Origin: Methanobacteriota archaeon | Lineage (GTDB): Archaea; Thermoplasmatota; Poseidoniia; Poseidoniales; Poseidoniaceae | Reading direction: 5' to 3' | DNA: 14,712 nt | NCBI GenBank assembly: GCA_002697705.1 | Contig: NZXL01000036.1 | Location: 2,363 to 17,074, forward strand | In this document: one piece after another, positions 1 to 7,544 of the stretch | How positions within the stretch are numbered: position 1 is the first letter of the stretch | How the letters are laid out: each line of letters begins with the position of its first letter | Notes under the pieces: generated by a model | Seen by the model: only the letters and a program-made list of their open reading frames with translations | Databases searched by the model: none | What the model was told of the DNA's origin: nothing | Made by a program: the position numbers and the translations under genes

Positions 1-132
1 TCAATCAACCTTCCACACGAACCGCTTATTCAGGAGGCTGAATTCCTTGAAGCACAATTGCAATCGATGATGGAAGGCGCTAAGATAGAGGCTCCAGAAG
101 GCGGGGCATCTAATTCAATGCTATACGGTTGA
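1..132 (+). CDS. C-terminal end of a probable PAC2-family proteasome assembly chaperone (partial)
   Basis: An open frame enters from the left edge and runs 43 codons to TGA at 130-132. The visible part has an amphipathic, Glu/Gln-rich helix (around EAEFLEAQLQSMMEG), a short Pro/Gly linker, and the final residues Met-Leu-Tyr-Gly. The last three residues fit the hydrophobic-Tyr-X (HbYX) tail with which proteasome activators dock into the alpha ring of the 20S proteasome. Archaeal PAC2-family proteins, such as the Pyrococcus PbaB type, carry a coiled tail ending in such a motif, and an ending like 'epl..ea..le' helix plus MYG/LYG fits them better than the AAA ATPase PAN, whose last helical domain looks different. 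The body of the protein is outside the window, so the family call is an inference. It is the only plus-strand gene and converges on its neighbour, overlapping it by 12 bp. Confidence 0.55.
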   Translation, partial: SINLPHEPLIQEAEFLEAQLQSMMEGAKIEAPEGGASNSMLYG

Positions 133-693
133 TCTTCCAAGAAGTTTCCATAGCGCTGATGCAGTAGTTGCAAGACCTAACATCAAAAGTATTGCACTTA
201 TCGCTATTGGCATTAGTATAACCATATCATATGGTAAACTGAAGATATCTAGTAATGATTCGCCTCTTGCAAAGGATCCACCTGCTGATGCCGTGAGAAG
301 CATCAGACCACTTGCGCCCATACCTGAAAAGGTTTGAATTAACATTGGTTTTCTTTCGGTCAGTATGCTATCACACATTTTCCACCTTGAAATTAATGCC
401 GCTAATCCTAGCCCAAGACCTGTCATTGAAAGAAACATCTTGTTTACGAGAATCGGGGTTGAAAAGCCCGAACCTGGAGATGCTGAGATACCGCTGAAAA
501 TGGCGAATGGTGTTGCAATTATTCCAAACATCAAAGCGAAATGAGCGACATTATCGGTTATAGAAATCAAGTTCTTATTCTTAATCAAATCATACCTACA
601 AAGAGCGTATAACAAAAAGCATAATCCAGACATAGCAAAAGAGCCGACTACTAATTCAGTACTAATTACATGGAATGTTGAAGAGGAAATCAT
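121..693 (-). CDS. Five-helix integral membrane protein, last gene of the CXCH/CX3CH operon
   Basis: 190 residues and strongly hydrophobic. Transmembrane segments are likely near residues 12-32, 47-70, 80-102, 119-138 and 155-182. No signal peptide is separable from the first helix. His8 and His51 lie at or near membrane helices and could be haem or metal ligands, but a canonical four-helix cytochrome b pattern is not clear. The segment around residues 47-70 (DNVAHFALMFGIIATPFAIF) faintly recalls DUF2231-type membrane proteins; this is a weak resemblance. ATG at 691-693 overlaps the stop of the preceding gene as ATGA, with a strong AAAGGAGG ribosome binding site just upstream, so translation is coupled to the 359-residue protein. 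The natural reading is a membrane partner of the two exported Cys-His motif proteins, perhaps in electron transfer. The stop overlaps the convergent gene at 121-132. Function unknown. Confidence 0.8.
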   Translation of the reverse strand: MISSSTFHVISTELVVGSFAMSGLCFLLYALCRYDLIKNKNLISITDNVAHFALMFGIIATPFAIFSGISASPGSGFSTPILVNKMFLSMTGLGLGLAALISRWKMCDSILTERKPMLIQTFSGMGASGLMLLTASAGGSFARGESLLDIFSLPYDMVILMPIAISAILLMLGLATTASALWKLLGRSTV

Positions 694-1769
694 TGAACTC
701 CCTCCTTTAGTTCCTCTAAGTATTCATGGCCATACCATTGCCACTGCTCCATAGTCCACCCTGGAGGTAATTGGCCGTCTGGCAAGGGAGGAGTAGTTGG
801 AGGGGAATCTTGTAAGACTTCTTCGGTTTGCTCCCATTGTTTTTCTTCTGTTTTACTTTTTGAAAACTTTAATTGAATCGATAAAATAAATCCTAAAACA
901 AAAATAAACAGAGCAAATGATTGAATGTAAACTGCGGTTTCATCTACTTCAAAGGGTGGCTCTTGGGCAACTAAAGTGAACCATGGAGTCGTTTGAGAAG
1001 GACCTTCGCCCTCAAGAATTGCTCTCCACTGAATACTCGATGGTTGGTTTGATGCGGGTGCAATAAATTCCCAGACCCCTTCACTTGAATAGTTGGCAAT
1101 AATTGTATTTATCGAACTACCTTCTACTTTCCATTCTACCTTCACGCTTGATACATCTTCAGTCTCTATGCTAACTGTAGTTGCCTCGCCCAAAGGCCTA
1201 GTTGTTTGAGGAGTGAAATCAGAAGAGAGTCTAGCCAAATTATCTGGAATCGGTAATACTTCGATCTCCAATCCTTGGCTTATTCCAAAGTAGGGAATAT
1301 CATCTCCGCCATGATGGATTGAAATGTAAAATGTGGTAGTAGTCAACGTTGTTGGCTTAATTGTCCAGGAGGTAGAAAAGTTATCTTGGCCAGTCAATAA
1401 TTTACCCTCAACATAATTATTGGTTCCGCCATTCGAGTCGGATAAAATATCCCATTGAGCATCAGCTGGAGTATCGCTATGGCCTGTTATATCAGTAAGC
1501 AAGAAAATACCTAAATCTCCTGAATATGATAATTGGGCACCTGAGATTACTGCTGAAATAGAAATCGGTTGGTCGAGATAAGGCGAGCCTTCCACTTGAA
1601 CTGAAATAGATGCGGATGATGTTTGATTCAAGGAGGAATCACCGTGGCATGCACCGCCACATTGCATGTCAAATACACCGTCTCCAACTCCCCCAGGATT
1701 GGCTTGAGTAAAACTACTGAGGGACAATAATATTGTTATGACAAATAAAATTCTTATCCTGCGAAACAT
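690..1769 (-). CDS. Exported, membrane-anchored protein with an N-terminal CX3CH motif and a cytoplasmic GWTxEQW tail
   Basis: 359 residues. Residues 1-23 are a Sec signal peptide (basic start, hydrophobic core, likely cleavage after Ala23). Straight after it comes Cys37-Gly-Gly-Ala-Cys41-His42, a C-X3-C-H motif resembling a c-type haem site with one extra residue. A beta-rich domain follows to about 172, then a second Ig-like domain at about 183-267, a transmembrane helix at 279-300, a charged Lys/Glu/Gln linker, a Pro-rich stretch at 322-336, and a Trp/Tyr-rich ending (residues 337-351, GWTMEQWQWYGHEYL). The first domain resembles the 'choice-of-anchor V'/reelin-like module that often carries a Cys-His pair at its N-terminus. 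ATG directly abuts the preceding stop (TGAATG), with GGAGGG upstream inside the previous gene. Whether haem is bound is not known; a metal or disulfide role is also possible. Confidence 0.8.
   Translation of the reverse strand: MFRRIRILFVITILLSLSSFTQANPGGVGDGVFDMQCGGACHGDSSLNQTSSASISVQVEGSPYLDQPISISAVISGAQLSYSGDLGIFLLTDITGHSDTPADAQWDILSDSNGGTNNYVEGKLLTGQDNFSTSWTIKPTTLTTTTFYISIHHGGDDIPYFGISQGLEIEVLPIPDNLARLSSDFTPQTTRPLGEATTVSIETEDVSSVKVEWKVEGSSINTIIANYSSEGVWEFIAPASNQPSSIQWRAILEGEGPSQTTPWFTLVAQEPPFEVDETAVYIQSFALFIFVLGFILSIQLKFSKSKTEEKQWEQTEEVLQDSPPTTPPLPDGQLPPGWTMEQWQWYGHEYLEELKEGVQ
701..708 (-). promoter_or_regulatory. Strong Shine-Dalgarno site of the five-helix membrane protein
   Basis: On the minus strand this reads AAAGGAGG, seven bases before the ATG at 691-693. 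It lies inside the last codons of the upstream 359-residue gene. Together with the ATGA overlap it supports both the chosen start and translational coupling. Confidence 0.7.
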
Positions 1770-4298
1770 TCAATCCCTCCTATCGATGAAGATAAGGCTC
1801 AATGAACCAATGCTCAAGATGATGAATAGTAGACCTGTTATTAATCCTCCAGTTGTTGAAACGCTATTTTCAGCAGGCTCAATTGTTTCAACCATGAACC
1901 CCTCGATAGAACTTGAACCAGAATGTAGACCTTGGCCATCAATAATTGGCCTAATTGTATAATCTGTAGGCCCTGAGATAAGAGGTGTATCTACAAATTC
2001 TAATTCACTAATTACTGAAATAGAATCGCCGTTTCTAAGGACTTCAAATGTCGCATCTGGGCCATTCCAAACCCAAGTAAGTTTGACATTTTCTTGCATT
2101 GATTTTGCTTCAAGTGAAGTTACCTTTGGTCCAGTCTCTGTCTGCAAATTAATCGAAGTAAATCCATTACTGCCTAATTCATCATAAACATTTAGCGTAA
2201 TAGTAATAATTCCATTTCCTATAAACGAAAATGATTTACCATTGCCTAATCCTGAATTGCCACTAGTATCGCTCCACTGCCAAGAATAGGTTGTGATTCT
2301 TCCATCTAAATCAGTTGAATTTTGAGCGGTCACTTTGATCTCTTCTCCATCCCATAATCTATTACTTTCGATATCGATTTGAGCAGTTGGCGCTAGATTT
2401 TCAATAGTTATCTGTGAAGAGGCCATACTACCATTTGACTCGCCATCGTTAGGAATTACATCAACTGACCAAACCTGCCCTGGCCCGAGTAATTGAGCAG
2501 GAACACTAGATTGTCCATCTAGAGAACCTTCTTTGAAACCATTCCTATACCATGTAATCTCATTGGATACCAAGTCGCCATCTATGTCGTCATTTGTAAT
2601 AGATAATACAAGGTCTTCAAGTGAACTGTGAGATAACTCCGCTATAGCATTTGGAATTGTATTTATGATTTCAACAGATGTTGATAATTCATTCTCGCTT
2701 AAATCTTGACCGTCGTTGGCACTAACAACTACTGTCCAATTATCTCCTTTTGAAGTTAAGGAAGAAGGCAATGTAATCTGATTTTCAATTGATGTAAATT
2801 CTTGACCATTCTTATACCATCTTGTTTCTGGCGAAGATGGTGCGTCTCCATCTAAATCGCTCATTGAGAGGCTCAATGTTATATTTTGAGAGGTTTGTGC
2901 TTGACTAAAATCCAAACTTATTGAATCTAATTCTGGTGCAGTATTAAGAATTGTTACCGAGGAACTAATCTCCCAATCTGACCATTCAGTACCATCGTAA
3001 ATACGAACATGCACCTCCCATTGTTCAGATTTACTGGTTTGCTCTGAAGATAACGTAGTTGTTGTGATACTAGGCATCAAGACTCCATCTCTGTACCATT
3101 GAATTTCTGTATCAACAATTGGGTCTCCATCATTATCGGTTGAAATAAAGTCAAAATATAACGAATCAGAAGTATATGCCTCATAGGGTTGGAGGACAAG
3201 TGCCATGATTGTCGGCTTGTTATTTCCTGTTTGGCTAGAACCAATGGTTACTGTTTGTGATGTTTTCCATACAGTAGTGTCTTCTCCATCTGAAACCCTA
3301 ATTTCAACATACCATTGGTCTCCATTTCTTGTAGCCAAAGATGTAACATTAGATTGATCATTTAATTCGCTAACAAGTGTTCCATTAAGATACCACCTGA
3401 TTTCTGTAGTCAAAACATCTTGGTCATCGTCACTCGAACTAATAGTGATTGACAAATCATCATTTGAAGAAGGTTGTGAGGGGGAAATTGCTGGAGTTGA
3501 AACTGTAGGGGGCGTATTTTGAATCGTGACAGTATTACTTGTAATTGTTTGGCCACTATCCTGTCCATCTGAAGGAGTTACTTCGGCATACCATTGCTCA
3601 TTCTTGGCTGTTAAACTAGAGGATACAACCTTGCCTGGTATCGTTCCTTGGGGTTGTGCGATAGAGTCTTTGTACCATGTAATTACAGTACCTGATTCTG
3701 GATTTCCATCGGGGTCTGAATAACTGTATGAAAGTGTTAGACTGTCTGCAGTCTTGGCATCGGTTGGAGTTAACATTGCATTACTGGCAGATGGCGGTTG
3801 ATTTGTTGGGGCGTTCTCTGGTACCTGAATGGTTAGTGTGCCCCAGCGGTCTCCTGTATCAGCACCATTTCCATTTGATGTAAGAGCTGCTAATTGGAAA
3901 TTTGCAGTTCCCGAACCTGAACTTGGAGCAGTCCAATCAAAGCCCCATGTTCTATAGCTGGATCCAGTAATTGAATGAGTAGCGCTATCACCTGTTGAAC
4001 TAATACCAACCGCGAAGCCCATATAACTGAATGTCCCTTTATCCACGTCCATGCTAAAACCACCGTTAGAACCTGATAATCCACTAGTTACAGAGACAGT
4101 CAACTGGTAATTTTGTCCCGCCGTATATTGAGATGGAAGACCTGTAACTGAAGGAGTTGCCACATTTGTTCCTGATTGAGAATGACATCCACATCCTGTG
4201 CCAGAATTGAGTTTGCCGTTTTCTTTGCCTTGGGTGATGGGCGCTATTGAGAGTAGTAAGATAATACAAACCGCAACCGCAGTTTTGGAGTAGTTCAT
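1770..4298 (-). CDS. Large surface protein: CXCH anchor-V-like domain, five Ig-like repeats, PKD, Fn3-like, C-terminal anchor
   Basis: 842 residues. A signal peptide (1-24) is followed by Cys36-Gly-Cys38-His39, a C-X-C-H motif, then a beta-rich domain to about 160 of the 'choice-of-anchor V' kind (Tyr-x-x-Gly, GGFSMDV, and later YRTWGFDWTAP). In that family the site is usually CxxCH, so one residue is missing here. Five Ig-like repeats follow at about 165-261, 262-352, 358-451, 452-547 and 548-633. Each has an acidic D-x-D-G-like turn, a WY-x-(N/D/S) strand and a closing W-x-V/A-x-V...DG. A PKD-like domain spans about 635-720 (PTAQIDI, D-x-DG, YSWQW), an Fn3-like domain about 723-806, and a transmembrane helix 816-838 ends in IDRRD with a cytoplasmic basic stop. 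First gene of a coupled three-gene operon. No strong ribosome binding site precedes ATG 4296-4298, so the transcript may be leaderless or short-leadered. The stalk layout suggests it displays the N-terminal domain away from the cell. Confidence 0.82.
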   Translation of the reverse strand: MNYSKTAVAVCIILLLSIAPITQGKENGKLNSGTGCGCHSQSGTNVATPSVTGLPSQYTAGQNYQLTVSVTSGLSGSNGGFSMDVDKGTFSYMGFAVGISSTGDSATHSITGSSYRTWGFDWTAPSSGSGTANFQLAALTSNGNGADTGDRWGTLTIQVPENAPTNQPPSASNAMLTPTDAKTADSLTLSYSYSDPDGNPESGTVITWYKDSIAQPQGTIPGKVVSSSLTAKNEQWYAEVTPSDGQDSGQTITSNTVTIQNTPPTVSTPAISPSQPSSNDDLSITISSSDDDQDVLTTEIRWYLNGTLVSELNDQSNVTSLATRNGDQWYVEIRVSDGEDTTVWKTSQTVTIGSSQTGNNKPTIMALVLQPYEAYTSDSLYFDFISTDNDGDPIVDTEIQWYRDGVLMPSITTTTLSSEQTSKSEQWEVHVRIYDGTEWSDWEISSSVTILNTAPELDSISLDFSQAQTSQNITLSLSMSDLDGDAPSSPETRWYKNGQEFTSIENQITLPSSLTSKGDNWTVVVSANDGQDLSENELSTSVEIINTIPNAIAELSHSSLEDLVLSITNDDIDGDLVSNEITWYRNGFKEGSLDGQSSVPAQLLGPGQVWSVDVIPNDGESNGSMASSQITIENLAPTAQIDIESNRLWDGEEIKVTAQNSTDLDGRITTYSWQWSDTSGNSGLGNGKSFSFIGNGIITITLNVYDELGSNGFTSINLQTETGPKVTSLEAKSMQENVKLTWVWNGPDATFEVLRNGDSISVISELEFVDTPLISGPTDYTIRPIIDGQGLHSGSSSIEGFMVETIEPAENSVSTTGGLITGLLFIILSIGSLSLIFIDRRD
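2400..3806 (-). repeat. Five tandem Ig-like domain repeats (protein-level)
   Basis: Five units of about 85-97 residues inside the 842-residue protein. Each contains a WY core (WYKDS, WYLNG, WYRDG, WYKNG, WYRNG) and, about 25-30 residues on, a Trp followed by alternating strand residues and DG (for example QWYAEVTPSDG, QWEVHVRIYDG). The DNA copies have diverged clearly, so this is an old domain array and not a recent tandem duplication. Confidence 0.8.
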
Positions 4299-4327
4299 AA
4301 CCGTTGTATTGCTTATTAGTATTGAAG

Positions 4328-4340
4328 ATTAACCCTTAAT
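4328..4340. promoter_or_regulatory. Short inverted repeat in the promoter region of the CXCH operon
   Basis: ATTAA-CCC-TTAAT is a perfect 5+3+5 inverted repeat. It sits 30-42 bp upstream of the ATG of the 842-residue protein, in the 69-bp gap after ligA. It could be a repressor site or a promoter element, but such short AT-rich palindromes also arise by chance. No clear TATA box was picked out in this gap. Confidence 0.25.
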
Positions 4341-4367
4341 TGATTCGAAGCAATATTGTTTACGACG

Positions 4368-6497
4368 TCAGTTATAATCAGCAAGACTGCTTTGAGTGCT
4401 ATTTTTTTCTGTGGTTTCATCATCAATAATAGATACTGGCGTTTCGCTGAAATTGTCTAATAATTGTGTTTCAGTCCAAATTTGAATTCCTAAATTTTGA
4501 GCTTTTGCTAGTTTAGAACCTGCATTTTCGCCGGCTATCAATACATCAAGATTTGATGAAACACTGCCTACAACTTTCCCTCCAGCATTTTTAACCATCT
4601 GCTGTATCTCTTTTCTAGGATTACTCAATGCCCCAGTTATACAAAATGTCATTCCACTCAAAGCGCCTTCTGAAGTAGATTTGGGCTCATCTAGTAATTC
4701 GAGGTATTTTGATAAATCGAGTAATAATTCTTTCCGATTTAGTAATCCATCTCTAACTTGGAGCGCTACTTTAGAGCCTATGCCATCGTTTTCACACATT
4801 GTTCGAAGGGCTGAATTAAGGATGTGTGGCTTCTCCTTTAGATCGTTTAATGGCCCAAAATTATCATCGCCTGGCTGTGCCTTTGCATCTTCAGCCCACT
4901 GCATCAATCCATCAAAATTCTTAGTTTGCTGAGCAACTAATGAGGCTAATTCTGGGCCAATTCCCGGTAAGCCTAGTGCATGTATGAAGCGGCTAGTCTT
5001 CATCTTCTTAGTGCGATTTATTTCTCCGAGTACATTGTTTGCTGATTTTTCAGCCATTCTTTCTAAAGATAATAGTTGAGTTTTTTCTAATCTGTATAAA
5101 TCAGCGATATTGGTAATTAGATTGGTTTCTAGTAATTGTTCAACCAATTTCTCACCAATTCCATCCATTTCTAAAGCCCTGCACCAGTAGATAATCGCCC
5201 TACTTGTTCTAGAATCACACATCAACTCCATACACTTGAGAAATGCTCCTTCTTCTTTCAAAGAAGCATTACAAGATGGGCAATTTGATGGAATCTTTAT
5301 CGCTCCTCTAGTGGGTAATTCTCCCGTAAATAAAGTGCCATCAGCATGAAACCTATTTTCTAAATCCTTGTCAGTAGCAGGTCCTAAAGTAGATTCAATC
5401 TTTGGTATGACGTCTCCTCGTCGAACGATCAATACCTTGTCGCCAATTTGTACCCCTAACCTTTCAACTTCTCCCGGATTGTGCAAAGTTGTATTTTCTA
5501 CCGTGACTCCTCCAACCATTTGTGGGGCAATACGAGCAACTGGGGTGACATTACCAGTTCTTCCCGTCTGCCAATCAACCTGAAGTAAAACCGAAGTTGC
5601 CTCTTCTGGTGGGAATTTCCATGCCAAAGCCCAGCGAGGGTGATGTGCGGTCATACCGAGATTTTGACGTTGCTCTAAATCATCTAATTTGAATACGATT
5701 CCATCAATTTCAAATTGATAATCTGCCCTCTTTTCTAACCATTCCCTCGTGTGTTCAATCATTTCTAATTGGGGACTATCGGATTCGAAAACAGTCCATG
5801 GTGCTGGCTCTATTCCCGCATCTTGTAACCAATGTAATAATTCACTATCATACCGAGCGGTTGGAGGATCTAAGGGGAATTGAACATCATAAGCGCAAAA
5901 CACTAAATCAGCAGCATCTGCTTTACCATCGCCGTGTTTTTGACGTAATGCGCCTGAACAAAGGTTTCGAGGATTGGGGGAAACTTCACGATACTTGGAC
6001 TCAAACGTTGCTAGAGGCATTACAACCTCTCCGCGTACGTGAATAGTGTATGGATATTTTAGACGAGTCGGAATATTGGCTACCTGAATAGCGTTCAATG
6101 TTACATCCTCGCCCCTTTCTCCACTACCCCTAGTTGCAGCCCGATGTAAATTCCCCGAGACATACTCAAGTGATAATGCCGAGCCATCTAACTTTGGTTG
6201 TGCCAAATAGCGAGTCCCTCCCGAAGTTGATTGGGTGACAAAATGAGTAATGTCTTCGTCATTTGTACCTTTGTCTAAAGAGCGCATAGGGAACATATGT
6301 TCTACTTTGGCAGTACCTGGCAAAGGTTCTGGCCCGACTTCGTGTAATACTGAGTTATCGGGGTCTAAGGATTTTAGTTCATCCCATAAGGAATCAAATT
6401 CAGCATCTGAAATCTCTGGGGCTGAGTGATTATAGTATAATTCTCGATGATATTTTACCGCATCGGCCAGATGTTGAATCCTGTCGTCTCCGGCCAT
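4368..6497 (-). CDS. ligA: NAD-dependent DNA ligase LigA
   Basis: 709 residues, somewhat longer than the usual ~670. It joins nicks in duplex DNA using NAD+ as adenylate donor. Domains in order: Ia NAD-binding region (about 1-60, with YHRELYYNHSAPEISDAEFD); nucleotidyltransferase core with the adenylated lysine Lys102 in KLDG, then RGSGERGEDVT (123-133), PRNLCSGALRQ (176-186), EIDGIVFK (263-270) and WALAWKFP (289-296); OB fold with TGRTGNVTPVARI and RRGDVIPKIE (about 311-368); a Cys4 zinc finger with Cys406, Cys409, Cys422 and Cys427; helix-hairpin-helix motifs (MDGIGEK, PGIGPEL, NDGIGSK); and a BRCT domain at about 611-684. A Ser/Glu/Asp-rich tail of about 25 residues follows the BRCT. All catalytic motifs are present. 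ATG at 6495-6497 has a GGTGGA ribosome binding site 5-10 bases upstream. LigA is the bacterial-type ligase; most archaea rely on an ATP-dependent one, so lateral origin is likely. Last gene of the run starting at 12242. Confidence 0.97.
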   Translation of the reverse strand: MAGDDRIQHLADAVKYHRELYYNHSAPEISDAEFDSLWDELKSLDPDNSVLHEVGPEPLPGTAKVEHMFPMRSLDKGTNDEDITHFVTQSTSGGTRYLAQPKLDGSALSLEYVSGNLHRAATRGSGERGEDVTLNAIQVANIPTRLKYPYTIHVRGEVVMPLATFESKYREVSPNPRNLCSGALRQKHGDGKADAADLVFCAYDVQFPLDPPTARYDSELLHWLQDAGIEPAPWTVFESDSPQLEMIEHTREWLEKRADYQFEIDGIVFKLDDLEQRQNLGMTAHHPRWALAWKFPPEEATSVLLQVDWQTGRTGNVTPVARIAPQMVGGVTVENTTLHNPGEVERLGVQIGDKVLIVRRGDVIPKIESTLGPATDKDLENRFHADGTLFTGELPTRGAIKIPSNCPSCNASLKEEGAFLKCMELMCDSRTSRAIIYWCRALEMDGIGEKLVEQLLETNLITNIADLYRLEKTQLLSLERMAEKSANNVLGEINRTKKMKTSRFIHALGLPGIGPELASLVAQQTKNFDGLMQWAEDAKAQPGDDNFGPLNDLKEKPHILNSALRTMCENDGIGSKVALQVRDGLLNRKELLLDLSKYLELLDEPKSTSEGALSGMTFCITGALSNPRKEIQQMVKNAGGKVVGSVSSNLDVLIAGENAGSKLAKAQNLGIQIWTETQLLDNFSETPVSIIDDETTEKNSTQSSLADYN

Positions 6498-6528
6498 ACT
6501 TATCCACCAAGGCTAGAGGATATGAATC

Positions 6529-6957
6529 TCACGAAAATTCTAGCCCTAGTAACTCTAAATCTGCTAATGGGCAGCGAGTCATAATGGCCTTTGACAGTAT
6601 TCTAATATGAATTTCAGCAACTACATGGATTACCGCTTGGAACATATGCCCTGCATGGACATTATTGTCATCATCAGACCAGCAACAGTGTATGTGTGTG
6701 AAGGCTTTACCTTGTTGTGTTCTAGCAATGTTTCCTGAAAGACTGACAAGTTCAGAGGGAGTATCCAGAGGTCTGCGTTGATACACACCTTGTTCATTCA
6801 TGTATCCATATAGATTATCTCGGGTTCTTCCAATCCCGCTAGTAATCGCGGCTGCATCAAATCCGACTTCATCGGCTAAATTTTGTAAAGTTGAATGTAT
6901 TTCTTCGTCAGGGTCTAATCTAACGAAGAGATCTTCGCCGCTCCTCGTCCATTCCAT
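6529..6957 (-). CDS. PPC (DUF296) domain protein
   Basis: 142 residues, a single compact domain. The family signature is clear: GIGRTRDNLYGY (41-52), a Tyr-containing strand, SELVSLSGNIA (68-78), FTHIHCCWSDDDNNVHAGHM (86-105), and a strand with VVAEIHI (112-118) ending in a basic residue (Arg128). His88, His90 and His104 are the usual conserved histidines of this fold, which in prokaryotic members bind a metal in a trimer. In plants the domain is attached to AT-hooks and acts with DNA; the stand-alone archaeal and bacterial versions have no established function. No AT-hook is visible here. It sits 31 bp upstream of ligA and 40 bp after the PH-like membrane protein, so it is probably co-transcribed with both. 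No strong ribosome binding site precedes its ATG. Confidence 0.85.
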   Translation of the reverse strand: MEWTRSGEDLFVRLDPDEEIHSTLQNLADEVGFDAAAITSGIGRTRDNLYGYMNEQGVYQRRPLDTPSELVSLSGNIARTQQGKAFTHIHCCWSDDDNNVHAGHMFQAVIHVVAEIHIRILSKAIMTRCPLADLELLGLEFS

Positions 6958-6997
6958 AATATGGCCTAAAGAAGACCGCTATTGAAAATAACGATTA

Positions 6998-7540
6998 TCA
7001 TTCATCTTCTAATTCGGGTTGTAAAATCTGTTGTATCCTAGCTTTTGCTTCGACTAGGTCGTGATAATTACCCCCTAGTGGCAGAGGTGCAAAGATGCCC
7101 CATCCCTTTCTCAAAAGAATGATTCTTCTCTGTGTCTTGCTTTTCGATAATTTGAGCCTTTTCCATTCATATCTTTGACCATCGGCAAAAAGATGTGTTT
7201 TAGTCACTGCATATCGCTTTGGTATCAACAAAGAAATAAGGTGTAGGGAAAGAAGTATATCCCAAATAATCGGATATAATATTGGCGTATTGGAAATTTC
7301 AACCAGCCCCCATGGTAAAGCCATCATAGCAGCCATTGATGCTAAATTTCCCCATTGCCTCACCACTTCATTTGGCCCTTCACTAGCCCATGCAAATACG
7401 TCATCAGATAACTTGCCCAATTTAGGAATATCTCGCTTTTGTCTAGTGAGCCAAAAGGCATCCCACAAAACAATAATCGCTAGTATAGAAATAGCAACAG
7501 AACCAATTACTCCTGAATTAGGAATTGAAATTATATCCAT
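6998..7540 (-). CDS. Small membrane protein with a C-terminal PH-like domain
   Basis: 180 residues. Transmembrane helices are likely at 10-31, 63-80 and 86-106, with a cytoplasmic loop at about 32-62 containing RQKRDIPKLGKL. The C-terminal part (about 108-172) has the strand pattern of small bacterial PH-like domains: a YAVTKTHLFADGQRYEWKRL opening, a basic strand, a Trp-Gly turn (KGWGIFAPLPLGG) and a closing helix. That assignment is by pattern only. Its ATG lies 4 bp after the stop of the 1565-residue surface protein, with a GAGTGA ribosome binding site inside the end of that gene, so the two are translationally coupled. It might help anchor, export or monitor the surface protein; this is inference from position. 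No specific family is recognised. Confidence 0.75.
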   Translation of the reverse strand: MDIISIPNSGVIGSVAISILAIIVLWDAFWLTRQKRDIPKLGKLSDDVFAWASEGPNEVVRQWGNLASMAAMMALPWGLVEISNTPILYPIIWDILLSLHLISLLIPKRYAVTKTHLFADGQRYEWKRLKLSKSKTQRRIILLRKGWGIFAPLPLGGNYHDLVEAKARIQQILQPELEDE

Positions 7541-7544
7541 ATTA

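Noticed and set aside
1644..4193. Sequencing error as the cause of the odd Cys-His spacings
   Set aside because: Both frames stay open and in register on both sides, and the changes are whole codons; a single-base indel would break the genes.
3890..4269. Two short minus-strand frames inside the 842-residue gene
   Set aside because: They overlap the signal peptide and anchor-V-like domain in another frame, with no support of their own.
4681..6046. Several plus-strand open frames within ligA
   Set aside because: All are opposite conserved ligase domains, and their translations resemble nothing; ligA explains the region.
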